Shown here in pieces: positions 1 through 11,558 of a DNA stretch of 64,000 bases. This DNA comes from Pyrocephalus nanus (lineage: Eukaryota; Chordata; Aves; Passeriformes; Tyrannidae). The notes under the pieces are model-generated. The model worked only from the letters and a program-made list of their open reading frames with translations. It had not been told where the DNA came from and searched no databases. Position numbers and translations under genes: made by a program. The first letter of the stretch is position 1. Each line of letters starts with the position of its first letter. The stretch is taken from contig CM076266.1 in NCBI GenBank assembly GCA_038380795.1, positions 28,160,145-28,224,144 of the forward strand. The letters are read 5' to 3'.

Positions 1-2525
1 GTATACTGTGTAGTTAAAGTAAAATGTGGTTGTTTTTTAAAGTAGCCTGCAGTGCTGTTTGGCTGAGTATTTCAGGAGATTTTCTTATATGATGATTTCC
101 AGTAAAATCAGTGGATTTTACTATAAGTGGTAAATGTCCCTAATATTGTAGAACTGTTACATTTTTGCCCAAACATGTGTGGCAGCAACTTGAAAGTCAT
201 CTTTCTGTGGGAGTTTGGAAGCCAAGTAAATAAACTGAGTTGTGAAACTTGAATGTTTTCATTCACATACAGGAGTGAATGAATCAGCTACCTACTGATA
301 CATGATTGTGCAATACCGAGACTTACCACAAGATAGATCTCTCTCCCTTTTCTACTCCTGTAAAACAGGAGGCGTGGCATCTTGTCCCCTGACTCAAGAG
401 TGTCGCTTATCTGCTGGCTGCTACCTTAGCTTTGGGTCAGTGTGTCCCAGCTGTGCACTGCAGTCCCTGAGGAGGCAATGGGAAAGTTTGTAGGAGGTCC
501 TACACAAAAAATAATGTTCATAGAATTAGTTATGTGAATTATAAAAGGGAGAGTTAACATAAAGTAAGCATGATTTGGTTTATTTTAATTCTAATAAAAA
601 CAATTTGGACAGTCAGATTTGCATAAAGACAGAGACATAAAAGGCTCTGCAATTTCAAGAAGTTTGAGAAGCAACGTTCATTTGACTCTGTCTTAGAGTT
701 TTTTTGTTTGTTTTGGAGGTTTTTGTTTTGTTTGCTTGGGTTCTTTTGGTTTTGGTTGGGTTTTGTTTTGTTTTGTTTTTTTTTCTTTTTACTCTGAGTG
801 GGACATTAGGACATTGGATGTTTGGGAATTCCAGAAGCCTGACAGCCTGGTCAGAATGTTGGTCTGTGAGCAGCCACTCTGTTAAGACAAGCCATGAATC
901 ACACATGCAAGGAATTAGTTACTTTGTGGAAGAACTGGAGTTTCTTTCCATACTCTGCATGGGTGTTCTGCATGTGTACAGTAAATCCAGTATGGCTTAA
1001 ATGTCAGATTTATGGTGTATTTGTAGGCCTTCTGTCAAGCACTTCTGACTTACCCGTTCACGCCCTAGTATTTCTCAAAACACTGGGCAGAAATTCTGCA
1101 AGCTTTTGTCATCCAAACAGGGAGAAGAGGTTCATGTCTTGTTTGTGCTCCTGTTTTCTGTCATTTTGGAGCTTTTCCTTCCAGTTCACAGTTGTGCAAC
1201 TAGGAACAGTGTCTAAAAATGATTCTTTTTGGCTTTCATAAGCCATAGATCAGGCATTTTGTCAGAGCCCACAGGATGTTTGAAGACAAGGACAATATGC
1301 TGCAACACCACATTTTCCTTTTTGAAAGCTAAGCTAATATGTCAGTGTATTTGAAATTCTTCCAGTGACTCACAGAAAACTGCTGTTTTCCTGGAATCCC
1401 TGCCAACCCTGTGGCAGGAGACAGCTTTGATACCTCTCTGTGTAAAACCCATAAATCTATGAGCTCCATATAGAGACGGAGCCTCCCTGATTTGTCGAGC
1501 AGAGTCTCTACACTTTGCTGGTCGGTAAATGCCTGTGATGATGAGAGATGCCAGTATCTACTAAAACAAACCAAACCAAACATGAAAAGTGAATAAACAA
1601 AAGCCATTGAATTTTTTTTATTCTTTGACTTTATTGAATCTCCATATATTTTAGCAGATACAGTTATTGCAGTACTTTATTAATTTTAAAAATTCTGAAT
1701 AGAAATTCCAAGCCCTGTGTCTGGAGATTACCTTAACATTTTCTTACATTTACAGAGATCTAGAATGTGCCTCCCATAGAGCACTGATCTTGTTGAAGTT
1801 GAGGGTAAGCAGAAAAGGAGAGGTGAAAAGTCTTTTTTTTTATCTGTAGTTATGGAGAAGGTGTTGCTGCTTTTTGTAGAGGATGTTGTTGTTGTTATAC
1901 ATACATGGAAGCACGTAGAGAATGTCTTTTTCTCCCCCTTTCTCCCTCTCAACTCTCAGCCACAAACTTACATATAATTTCAAGATGTAAGGAATGATAT
2001 GGAATGATAGCTGAGTTGAAGAATGGAACTCGGTTATTAGGCAGATGTTCCAAACTTTTACAAAATAGTTGGAGAAACACAAGAGTATTAACTTTTGGTA
2101 CAAAAGTTCCTGTACTGCTGTTTTATTGATGATGGTTTCTTTCTCTGTTTTAATTAGGTGTTTACACTTGTACAGATTGTTCATTACACAGCCATATAAT
2201 TGCCTAGTACACGTTAAAATGTCAGTCTTGGCTTTTTTAGGTGTTTAGGTTGTGTTGTGGTGGGATTTTTTTGGTTTGAGTTTTTGTTGTTGTTTAGTAA
2301 GCATCTCCAGTTGTTTCTAGGAATTTCAGTATCTAGTTCTTGCATGATGCATAATTCTGATGAACATGTTCCACTTTGAGCTGCACTGTAGTGTCTTGGC
2401 TAGTGTACAGGTTCAAAAATTCATCTGAAAGTTGGCCTGCAGAGAAACAGATGCTGAAACAATACCCCTCTAGAATTAGTGATCAATTCCCTTGGTTATA
2501 TATGATGCTGAAAGTAATGTAGAGT
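1..2525 (+). other. Left part of the large ACAD11 intron, 3' of ACKR4
   Basis: No ACAD11 exon could be recognised here. The stretch is AT-rich with a T/G-rich low-complexity tract at 698-790. It may include the ACKR4 3' UTR: candidate AATAAA signals on the - strand are TTTATT at 2122-2127 and at about 1616-1635, but none is decisive. Confidence 0.5.
698..790. repeat. T/G-rich low-complexity tract
   Basis: Irregular (TTTTG)n-like sequence nearly devoid of A and C, about 90 bp, inside the ACAD11 intron. The open frames across it are compositional artefacts. Confidence 0.8.
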
Positions 2526-3587
2526 CTATATAGTGAAACTAATTGTTTCTTCAGTCTGGTCTTCGTAATTCATAGAAATTTCTTCAGGTCTTCCATTCCG
2601 CTGTTGTCTTCTCCAGTACCCATAATTTTTTGCAATTTTCATAATATGCATTTTAAAAGAAGCACCCAGAAAGGCATAGAGAAGAGGGTTCAGGCAGGTG
2701 TGAAACAAAGCTATGCTCTTGGTGACCTGGAGTGCAACATCTATGGTTTTACTTGCATCACAGTCAGTAATCAACATATAGATGATATCTATGGCTCGCC
2801 AGAACTTCACGATGTTGTAAGGTAGCTGAGTGATTATGAAAGCAGCCACTACTGCCAGCAGAACCATGAAAGGTCTGGACTTCTTAACATTTGCAGATCT
2901 AAAGATTGCCCGAGCAGTAGCGGAATAACAGATCAGCATTACTAGGAAAGGAAGCAGAAATTCCAGAATAATTTCCAGGATTTGAATGGTTGACTTTAAG
3001 AGCGTTTCCATGTTCATTGGAAATACAGGAAGGCATTCATTCCTGTCATTGTGTTTCTTGACCTGATTAAATACCAGTTCAGGGATACTGAGGAAAATGG
3101 CAGACAGCCAGACACAGATGCAGGTAACACTGCAGTGTTTGCCAATTCTTCTACGGCCCCGGGATTCAGAAGTGGCCCTGTATCTGTCAACACTGATACA
3201 GGCCAGGAACAGCATGCTGGAGCTGAAATTCATGGTGTACAGAGAAGAAGTGAGCTTGCACAGTGAGTTTCCAAGTTCCCACCCCTGCACTGCGCTTGCA
3301 GCCCAAAAAGGGAGGGTGAAGAGCAGGAGCAAATCGGCGATGGCGAGGTGCATGATGTACACATCTGTCTTAGTCTTCGGTTTCTTGCAATAGGCGTAAA
3401 TTGCAACCACTAATGAATTTCCAGCAACTCCGACGGTGAAAGCCAGTGCATAGAACACAGGGAGGAATAATTTGGTGAACTTTCTCACATCGCTTTTCTC
3501 ACAGAGAAGTTCATATGAAGTGTAATCTATAACATGGTTGAGATCATCCTCCTCATCCCCAGTCCAGTAATCAGTTGAGTTATTCAT
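2526..3587 (-). CDS. ACKR4: ACKR4, atypical chemokine receptor 4 (CCRL1/CCX-CKR)
   Basis: A single uninterrupted 353-codon frame encodes a seven-helix class A receptor; the human protein has about 350 residues. The N-terminus is acidic and tyrosine-rich, with Asn sequons at residues 2-5 (NNST). Chemokine-receptor landmarks are TM1 GNSLV (56-60), LAIADLLLL (81-89), DRY (134-136), TQLPYNIVKF (253-262) and NPLLY (300-304). The four extracellular cysteines are C29, C110, C185 and C276. The family binds CCL19, CCL21 and CCL25 and internalises them without G-protein signalling, shaping chemokine gradients. The residues after DRY read RATSESRGRRR rather than the usual hydrophobic VAV-type continuation. 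The gene is nested antisense in an ACAD11 intron, as in mammals. The start was chosen because a splice acceptor lies 19 bases upstream of this ATG. Confidence 0.95.
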   Translation of the reverse strand: MNNSTDYWTGDEEDDLNHVIDYTSYELLCEKSDVRKFTKLFLPVFYALAFTVGVAGNSLVVAIYAYCKKPKTKTDVYIMHLAIADLLLLFTLPFWAASAVQGWELGNSLCKLTSSLYTMNFSSSMLFLACISVDRYRATSESRGRRRIGKHCSVTCICVWLSAIFLSIPELVFNQVKKHNDRNECLPVFPMNMETLLKSTIQILEIILEFLLPFLVMLICYSATARAIFRSANVKKSRPFMVLLAVVAAFIITQLPYNIVKFWRAIDIIYMLITDCDASKTIDVALQVTKSIALFHTCLNPLLYAFLGASFKMHIMKIAKNYGYWRRQQRNGRPEEISMNYEDQTEETISFTI

Positions 3588-3608
3588 ATCTCAGCCTGTG
3601 GCAGAGCT
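3588..3608 (-). other. ACKR4: ACKR4 5' UTR tail and predicted splice acceptor
   Basis: Reading the - strand, a pyrimidine tract followed by gtgtcttgtag (AG at 3608-3607) precedes 19 noncoding bases and the ATG at 3587. This implies that the coding frame sits in a 3' exon and that at least one noncoding 5' exon lies further right, as in other vertebrate ACKR4 genes. I could not place that 5' exon or its promoter. Confidence 0.6.
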
Positions 3609-4095
3609 ACAAGACACAAAAAAGGGGGAGAAGGGGATACCAAAGAAATAATACTGGGTTTAAGTTGTAAAATTTCTGTTGAAACTAAACCTCTCCTTCA
3701 GAGTTGCTTATACATCTCAAATTTAAAGAATTTGGATATTGAGAATACATTTGTGAATAATCAAAATAGAGCTAAATGGCAATGGAGGCATAACAGAGTT
3801 TTGAATTCTCACGTGGATTAGAGTAACTGACAACATCTGTGTGTGCAATAAAATGTAAGATGGATTCAACAGAAATGCTTCTATTAACGTGAGCATTTGA
3901 GATTGCAAGATGCTTGGAGTGCCCCTCAGAGGGCAAAGCAAGGAGTACCAGATGAAGGCTGTAAATGCTGCTACAGCCGAGTGCGTAAGGAATACGAGCA
4001 GATTAAGACTGAGAGACAAACAGCAGTATTTGGTGCCTGCTGTCATAAATTTTGACACATTTCAGATATGAGGGTAATACAAGGAGAGTGGTTTT

Positions 4096-4352
4096 GTTTC
4101 TCAGGCACAAATATACATGCCCATTCCGTAAAGTACAGCAGTGGAGTCCATTGCTGAACCGGCACTAGGACAAACTTAGTTTAGTCTCTATCCCACAAAG
4201 CCAGCTTTGCCTGCATGGAATTTCTTACAGAAGCAGATAGCTGCGGGTACACAGCTGGAGGCTTCTCAAGATGTTATGACAGAAAGCGATTTTATCGCAT
4301 GCAAACTGCCCACAAGTACCCAAACAGCTCAGAAGCTCTGCCGTTTTTTCCA
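4096..4352. repeat. Copy 1 of an unassigned ~260-bp direct repeat
   Basis: Starts at gtttctcaggcac and aligns throughout with 5667-5943. Shared stretches include agtttagtct, agctggagg, gatgttatga, caaactgcccacaag and agctcagaagctctgc. By eye the copies are roughly three-quarters identical, with an indel near the middle. I do not recognise the family. It may be an old interspersed element, a degenerate LTR pair or a local duplication. Confidence 0.75.
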
Positions 4353-5666
4353 GTATGATCTCATGACAAATTTACTCCGTAAACACTAAGGCTGCGTTCT
4401 CACTGCCAGCTTGGGGTTGAAGTTCCTATCTTCAGATTGTGTCTTAAGCAAGTTGTGTCCTACAGTCTTTTCTTCTTTTCCTGTAATTGTTTTCATTGAC
4501 TAATGTGCTGAATTTCTTTCTATTGTAAACTACAGTCCTGCAGTGCCCTGATTTCTTGAAATAAATGGGATTAAGGTTTCTTAAGTGCAGTAGCAAAAAC
4601 TAGCTGAGAATGAAAAACATATGCCCCCTTTCTCATTGTCTGCAGAGTTTCAGAATATGAGTTGCTGAGAGCAGATTGTTATCTGATATTCTGCCCCAGA
4701 GCTACAATTCAGCTTTTTCAAGTTTGCAAAAAACCCCAATATAATTTCTGGTTTTTAGACAATGGTTTAAATGAAAGGTTGCCAAATCTTTATTATAAAC
4801 AGTATCTCTTTAAATTTTTTTAATGTATTTTGTCTAGCAGGAAAAAAAAATTACTGATTGATCTCATAATAAGGAATGCAGACCAACTAAATAGAGATAA
4901 ATTAATAATTTCTGTGTTTGTTTGATTTTTTTTTCAGTGATTCTGATAGCCAAATATTTTAAGAAGTGTATTACTTTGAAATTAACTGTTTGGTTTGGCT
5001 TTATCCTTAGTGACTTTGTTGGATTATTCTGTTAACATTTCAAAACAGTGCCCATTAAACTTTAAACAATGATCACTCTTATTTTAGGTCTTAAAATCTG
5101 CCATATACTGTAGCCTAAATGAGATGTGCAGAATGGAAAAGTACAGTCATTTTATTTAGTACTTTGGCAAGGGATGTCTGTTCTATGCCTAACAAGCTCT
5201 GTTAGCAGGATTCTCCAGCAGCAGTAATCTTTTGCAGAGGTTTGGTTATCAGCAGCAAGTGAATCTTTTTTTTTTTTTTTTTAATAGAAGAGAAACTGCT
5301 GCAAGGAGGGTTTAATCCACTTAGCTGAGATTTGAAGAAAATTAGAAGTTAAACTGAAAAGATGTAGTTGTGGTCTTAAAGCACTTAATTACAAAACCCA
5401 GCTGGGAATGCTTAATCAGATTGGATCACTAATGAATTTGCTTGAAAGCAAAGCAGTAAACATTTCAGTGCAAACTTCAAGAAGTCTGTGTACGACAAAG
5501 CACTTTGGCTGTCACTCTGTGCTTTTGCTGCCCGATAGGCTTTTGCCTGCCCGGAGTTTTTGACAGAAACAAAGCTACCTAAAATGCAGCAGTTGATATT
5601 TCTCCCTTAAAAACACATTTCTGTTTTGGCTAACATACCTGTTCATATTTGTGATTCCTGTTACTG

Positions 5667-5943
5667 TTGTTTCTCAGGCACACGTATAAGTGCCCGCTAC
5701 GAAAAGCAGATTAGTCCCGTGGGAGTTGGGTGTTGAACACTGGTGGAATAAGTTTAGTTTAGTCTCCGTCCCCCAGAAAGAGCCATGCCCACGTGGAACC
5801 TCTTACAGCAGCAGATTGTTACAGGTACACTGCATCTTGCAGCTGGAGGTTTCTCAGGATGTTATGATGGAAAGGAATCTTATCATGTACAAACTGCCCA
5901 CAAGAACCCAAATAGCTCAGAAGCTCTGCTGGTTTTTCAAATA
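5667..5943. repeat. Copy 2 of the unassigned ~260-bp direct repeat
   Basis: Direct-orientation partner of 4096-4352, offset about 1.57 kb. It carries about 10 extra bases before agctggagg. Sequence beyond the right edge of this copy does not resemble sequence beyond the right edge of copy 1, so a simple 1.57-kb tandem duplication is unlikely. Confidence 0.75.
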
Positions 5944-7340
5944 CTGTTTTCTAGGAAGTGTATTAATAGATATATTAACTCTGCAGCTGCCTGTTTTCTT
6001 GCAGAATTATTCCAGCCTTCCAGTCAAATACAAATTCAGTGTTTCTGTGTGTTTAAACTTGACATGGAATTGTATGAGTGCATGTTGAATGAAGTTAATA
6101 TCCCCAGTTTAAACAGATTTTTTTTTCTCAAATGAATTAAGCAATATTGTATCCTTCTACCTCAACAAATCTAATTTTGATACTGGAAATGTGTGCCTTA
6201 GTGAAATGATGTCTCTCTGTAAAGCCAACTTAACTAACAGTAAATAAATAAGCTAAGTATATCACACAATATACAGAGCAGTAAATATTAAAACAAAACT
6301 AACCTTATTTTGTCAGCAGACGAGTAGCAGGTACTGCAATTGAGATGTGCTTCGGTGGAGTGGTCTGAATTGGTCTGACACATTGCATTTTGTCTTCAAG
6401 CACCACACCCTCATCTGGAAGTCAGTTGCACTTTCATTTTGACTTGCCAGTTTAAAAAAAAAAAAATTTAAAAAATTATGCTTTCCTGGAAACTCTTCTC
6501 TTGTTGAACACATACATTTCCTACGTTCTTCCCTCTTCCAGCAGAATGTGAGTGTTCTTTAGAAGGTCAGGATTCTTTTATTATTTCACTGTGCTGTTGG
6601 TTGTTTTATTCCTGCAAGTCCAAATGTTTTTTTTAGATCATCAAAAGGCTTTTAGCAAACTACACATTTAAAAGGTAAAAAGGAGAGAAAGAGGGGGAGG
6701 TCCATCTGGGGCTGAGTTACTGCCCCAGACTCGATAGGAAGTCAATGTTTTCTTTCCTTGGGGCACTGCTGTGCTTTTGATGTCTGCCTATAGAAGGTTT
6801 TAAGGGATCCTTATATCTCCTCCTTTAAGTAACTTTTTAGGGGCTGCAATAGAAAGAAAAGTTTGGGTTTTGTGAGAGAGGGGAGGCGATTCCTTCAGTG
6901 TGTGAAACAAGAAAGATGGTAAGGAAAAGATGTGAAGGCAAGTGGTAAATTGTCAAGCAGACTATAAACTAGATAATCCTGCATCCTGTGGGAGAGTTCA
7001 GAGACTTAAAGGTTGCCAGTCAGACCTGGAGTCAAATTAGTTTGGTAACATTTCTACAGAAACCACAAGCCAGGCAGATACTGTAGAAGAAAAATAGAAA
7101 GATGCTATTATGTCCATGAGGTTTCTTCCACTTGCAGTGTGCTGTCTGCATTATAGAGAGTCAAAACTTTTACAGGAAAGGGTAGATGGAGACAATCTGC
7201 ACTTTCCATACAGATACTAGTGTTTCTGCACTGAGGTGTGGACTTACCTGAGCCAAGGATTCCTGAAATGATTGATACTGCCTAAATTTATACAATCTCT
7301 ACAGCTTCAAATGGTTGTCTCATGCAGAGTGTCAGGAACC

Positions 7341-7463
7341 TTCTGTTTGGCTAGAGAATGGTGCTGATAGCACTGAGGCTGTGGGTTTGATCCCCATACA
7401 GGCCATTCACTTAAGAGCTGGACTCGATCCTTGTGGGTCTCTTCCAACTACAAATATTCTGTG
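7341..7463 (+). mobile_element. tRNA-Ile-derived SINE with CR1 tail (TguSINE1-like)
   Basis: The head resembles the 3' two-thirds of tRNA-Ile: ggtgctgatagcac as the anticodon arm, and gggtttgatcccc at 7383-7395 as the T arm with a B-box, ending in ggcca. It is followed by cattcacttaagagctgga and a CR1 3' end (gtgggtctcttccaac ... atattctgtga). This head-plus-CR1-tail layout matches the songbird SINE I recall as TguSINE1. The A-box region is degraded, so the copy is old or 5' truncated. It is not a functional tRNA gene. Confidence 0.8.
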
Positions 7464-10400
7464 AAATCCAGCTTGCTCTGAGTTATCCTGTATCCTGTAG
7501 CAGTCTAATGACTTTCAGTAAATGCGGTATTGAAGCCAAACAACAGAGAGAGAGATTGAGCACACCGGAGGCCAGATTTTGTTTTTTCTGGCACTCAGAT
7601 GCACCTGCCAGAGCTGGATTCGCCTTCTAGGTGAGCTTCAGTTATTTTGAAATATGTGAAAGGAAAGGTTCTTATAAATGGTCAGCTAAGAATATAATGG
7701 GCAGATGTTTGCTACATACTTTGTTTCCATTCAGAACGAGAAGGTAAAGTGGGCTGGAAGAGGAGTTGAAGTCTAGAGAAAGAAGTGCCACAATATTTGT
7801 GCGTATTTCTGCAATTTTTTTAGCTTGAGTTATCCCAGTACTTCAGTGTTGTTCTTCATGGTGGCAAATAAGACATTTGGGCTGTTTCCAGCTTAACTCC
7901 TTGCAAGTCATGTCATGCATGGCTTAGAGGCCTGAGCTCTCTCTCTTTAAAATAAATGAACCTCTCAGTTCTAAATAGGCTTGGTCCCAATATGGTCCCC
8001 AACAGGATAGAATAATCACTCTAGAACTGAGAATGCTCCCAGGGAATTGTGTGTTGCCTGCAGAAGTCCCCAGGAGGTTCTTGGTGCAGACTGTAGGGAG
8101 GCAGCTTGTGTAATTCCTGCACTGTTTATTGTCATGCCTCAGCTCCTTGTAACTTTGCAGAGTGCAGGGAGAACAGAACCTTCCAGTCAGAGTACAGAAA
8201 TAATAGTCGGGGGTGTGTTTGAGGAGGGCCCTGTGGGCTCAAAAATAACAAAAATTTTTTGATTAGCAAGACTGGATGCAAAACGGATCTTATTTAACTA
8301 AAAGCACTTGTGACTGTGTAAAAGTGGCATGAAGGTGAGGGGACGAACATTCCTAAGCTCAGCAGCTGCTCTCACTGGCACCATCTGAGCCTGTGAGCTC
8401 CAGCTGGGAATGACCAGCAGCCACAGTCAGTGGCAAGACTTGCATAGCCCTTGCAGCTGCAGAACCCCAGCATTGCCTCTGTCTTTAGTGTTTGTAGCCA
8501 GTTTGATTGCAGCTGCGTTATAATATTTACCACACGTGAGCCAGATGCCTGCAGTGTTATCTAAAGAAGATGAGATAAAACTGTAGAATACAATGTGCTA
8601 GTGGATAGGAATTACTGCAGGCTCTTGGGAAGGTTGCGTGGGGTGTCTCTTTTCTTCATTGGGAGATCTCCCCATCTCAGTCAGTATCACAGTGCCATCC
8701 ACCCTACTTGGTCCAGTTTCTTCTTGTAGGAGGGTGCAGAACGTGTTTATTGGTACCTGTCTAGGAATCTGACAAGTCTGTAATTTCACCACAGACCCCT
8801 TATCTTTAGCAGAGAGAAGTAACCCACTGGCCTGACACTGCAGCAGCCAGCGTGGCAAGAATCATAGGTATTCTGGGCATTCAGGTGGTAGTTTATCCTG
8901 CCTTAGTCATCCTAGACACAAAAATATTGAAGACTGAATGCTGAAAAATAGGTGACTAGATTGCAAGAGTTAAAGTGCTTCTGAAAGCAGGCTATATGGC
9001 AGCTTCTTTAAGTACAGGTTGTACTTTTGTGTCTGTGCCACATTTAGCACCTGTTCTACTGGAAATATAAATTGATTGTGTGAAGATCAGTAATCTTAAG
9101 CATGTTATGCTCCATATAGCAAAGACTAGGCTTCTAGTAGGATTGTGGCCAACCCTCTAAGCACATTTTAAAATACCATTGTCTTTGCCTATGTGAGTGC
9201 CATGAAGAGTTAGAAAGTATAACAAGTTAGTTAAACTTAAAATGTTTCCCAGTGTAGCAGCATTGTTGTTTAAAAGTTTTGTACAGGTTGTACAGTCATG
9301 TACACATGGAAAAGTTCATTGAAAAGCTTATCAATATGGAAATATGGTTTAAACTGACCTTTTAAAATATCTACTGTTTGTTCAATTGTGAGTTTCTTGC
9401 AAAATTACTTCTAACTCTTACCAAATAATAGGCTTCTGTGACTCTTCCCCTCATCCTCCAGCAGCTTCTTTGAATTCTGTAAGTAATGTAAAAATGCCAT
9501 TTACAAATGAGAGATTTATTCCATCCGGGCTGTCTGCATTCCTTCCAAAGCACTGAAGTCTTTCAGTGTCTTGCATTAGAACAGAACTTCTTTCTGGTTT
9601 TTGTAGGTCAAAGTCACATCAAATTTGTTTTAGGTTTCCAGGACTTCAGACTCCAAGGAGTGGAAAGGCCAGGAATCTGCCTTCCTTTGCTGTGCTCAGA
9701 TAGGATTAAGAGTAGATGAAATGGAAGAATTCATTTGCCTTCCAGAAATTTGTACAAATGATTTAGGGAATCTAACCAGATGTTTAGCTCTGAGTGAACT
9801 TCTCATTGAGTTCAACATAAAAGCGTTCTCTGGTTGGGTTTTTTTTTTTTCATACGACATGGTGAAATTTGCCTTTTTTTGAAGCAGGGATGTGACTTGA
9901 GGATTATTTACAAAACAGTTTTTAAAGAGATTCCAGGAAGTCAAAATATCTTTTGTTTTAAACCTCACTTCAAGGTAGATCTGGTTTAGAAAATTGATCT
10001 CAGGCAATTCTTTACCTTCTGTGGAAAAGGAGAAGAATCAAATGCCCCTTACACTGAGGGGCAGCATTTCTCTGTGCAGGGTAGTACCTGCAAATCATAC
10101 ATTGTGTCATTTGGGGTTGGTCACCTGCTTGTTGCACTTGCCCAAATGAGACAACTGTTTGGGATCTACCTGTTTGGTTTTTTTTAACGAGCTGATTTAT
10201 GCCCCCTGCCAAAACTTTTCACTCCGATTTTTAGCTCTTTAGCATTTTACAGCTCATGGGCCACAAATATAACCCCACTCTGGAAACAATGGATGAATAT
10301 CATATTACAAGAGAGGAAAGTAAACAGCTGGCAGTCTGGCCCTCAAAACAGGCAGTGTTTATCAGAATGAAATAAATCTCTCTCCCGCTTCCTGGCCATC

Positions 10401-11491
10401 ACAGTGGCTGTTTGTAGGAGGAAGTAGCTCAGCTCAAAGCCAGGTGGTTGTATTGTCTAGACCAGAGGCTCCCAGACCTTGTTATAACAGCTGCCAGAGA
10501 AGATAAAAAGTCATCTTTGTTTCTGACCTCAGAACAAACCCGAGTTGGTATAGGTCAAACCTTGAATTAAATCTCTGCAAAGCTTGTCATCTGCATTGAG
10601 AGGCAGTAAAAAGTTACTGAATGTTACATCCATCAGGTGTTTTCCCTACCTGTGTGAGACTTTGAAAGGAATGAGAGCCTGCTTTGATACCAAGAAATCT
10701 TAAAAGAAAAAGGCAGTAAGGAATAAGGTTCATAGAAATTTTAATCAATGGTAGAATCTTCTTTAGGACTTGTCAATTAAAATACTGGCTACAAAGGCAT
10801 AATAAATACGTCTGTATAACAAACATTTCAAATAAAGTTATCAATGGCTTGAAATGCTAGCAGACTGTTTTCAGGTAACAATTTCCACTTAGAGCCTTCT
10901 TAGAAGTGCAATCTAAAATAATTTGTGTAAGGGTGGAAAAAACCTGCATTCCAGGGAAGTTATGCTGACGTAGTACCAAAGTCATCATGGTAACCCTTTG
11001 ATTGTCTTATTTGCATAATTTGGTTATAATCCCATTGGCATTTCAATCCCACATAGACCCTCTGGTCCTGATAGTTTAAAGAAGTTTTTAAGGAAATTTT
11101 ACTTTTGAAATAGCAGCATCTCACCTTGAGAAATGTGTTTTTGCATCCCACTTATTTGCTTGGCTGTAATGAAGACAGAAGTAATTAGATTCCATTTCAA
11201 GTATCTTCTTGTTCCCTTTTCCTCGGAACAGATAACAGAGCTGGATCCTAGAGGGTTTGAATGTTTGGATTTTCATGTTCCCCTTCCCACAAGTCAGCTC
11301 CCTTTTACATGTTGAGTAGTAAGATGTATTTTGTTTCAGTCTAATTACTCAGAGGGTAAACACAACAGTAGATTGCATCTCCTGTATCAGGAAAGGAAGG
11401 GAGTAAGATTTCTTGTTATGAAGCTTCATTTGATTCTACACTGAGATTTTTAAATTGAAAACTAATTTTGTATTTTTCACTATTTTTTAAG

Positions 11492-11558
11492 GTGCTGGGA
11501 ACCCAAATTGCAAAGTTGCAATTGTAATGGGCAAAACCAAAAACTCCTCAGCATCCAG
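11492..11558 (+). CDS. ACAD11: ACAD11 exon 1 of window
   Basis: Encodes [20 protein letters not shown] and a little more. It opens with two bases of a Gly codon and ends with AG of an Arg codon. Acceptor ttttttaag, donor gtaagg. The preceding exon, which should encode the GKKWWSS-like segment, is not in the window. Confidence 0.95.

Larger units (their letters stand above)
3609..11491 (+). other. Right part of the large ACAD11 intron
   Basis: About 7.9 kb without a recognisable coding exon on either strand. It contains the duplicated sequence (4096-4352, 5667-5943), a SINE (7341-7463) and homopolymer runs at 5265-5282, 6453-6466 and 9839-9853. The noncoding 5' exon of ACKR4 probably lies here on the - strand. 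Confidence 0.5.

Noticed and set aside
5690..6135. 116- and 132-codon frames
   Set aside because: They overlap copy 2 of the direct repeat, and the matching region in copy 1 does not keep the same frame, so there is no coding conservation.
7341..7407. A functional tRNA-Ile gene
   Set aside because: Only the 3' two-thirds is recognisable, the A-box region is degraded and a CR1 tail follows directly; this is a SINE head.
1..11491. Additional ACAD11 coding exons upstream of 11492
   Set aside because: I looked for the exon encoding the GKKWWSS-type segment and the TEPDVASSD-type segment on the + strand and found neither, so they probably lie left of the window.
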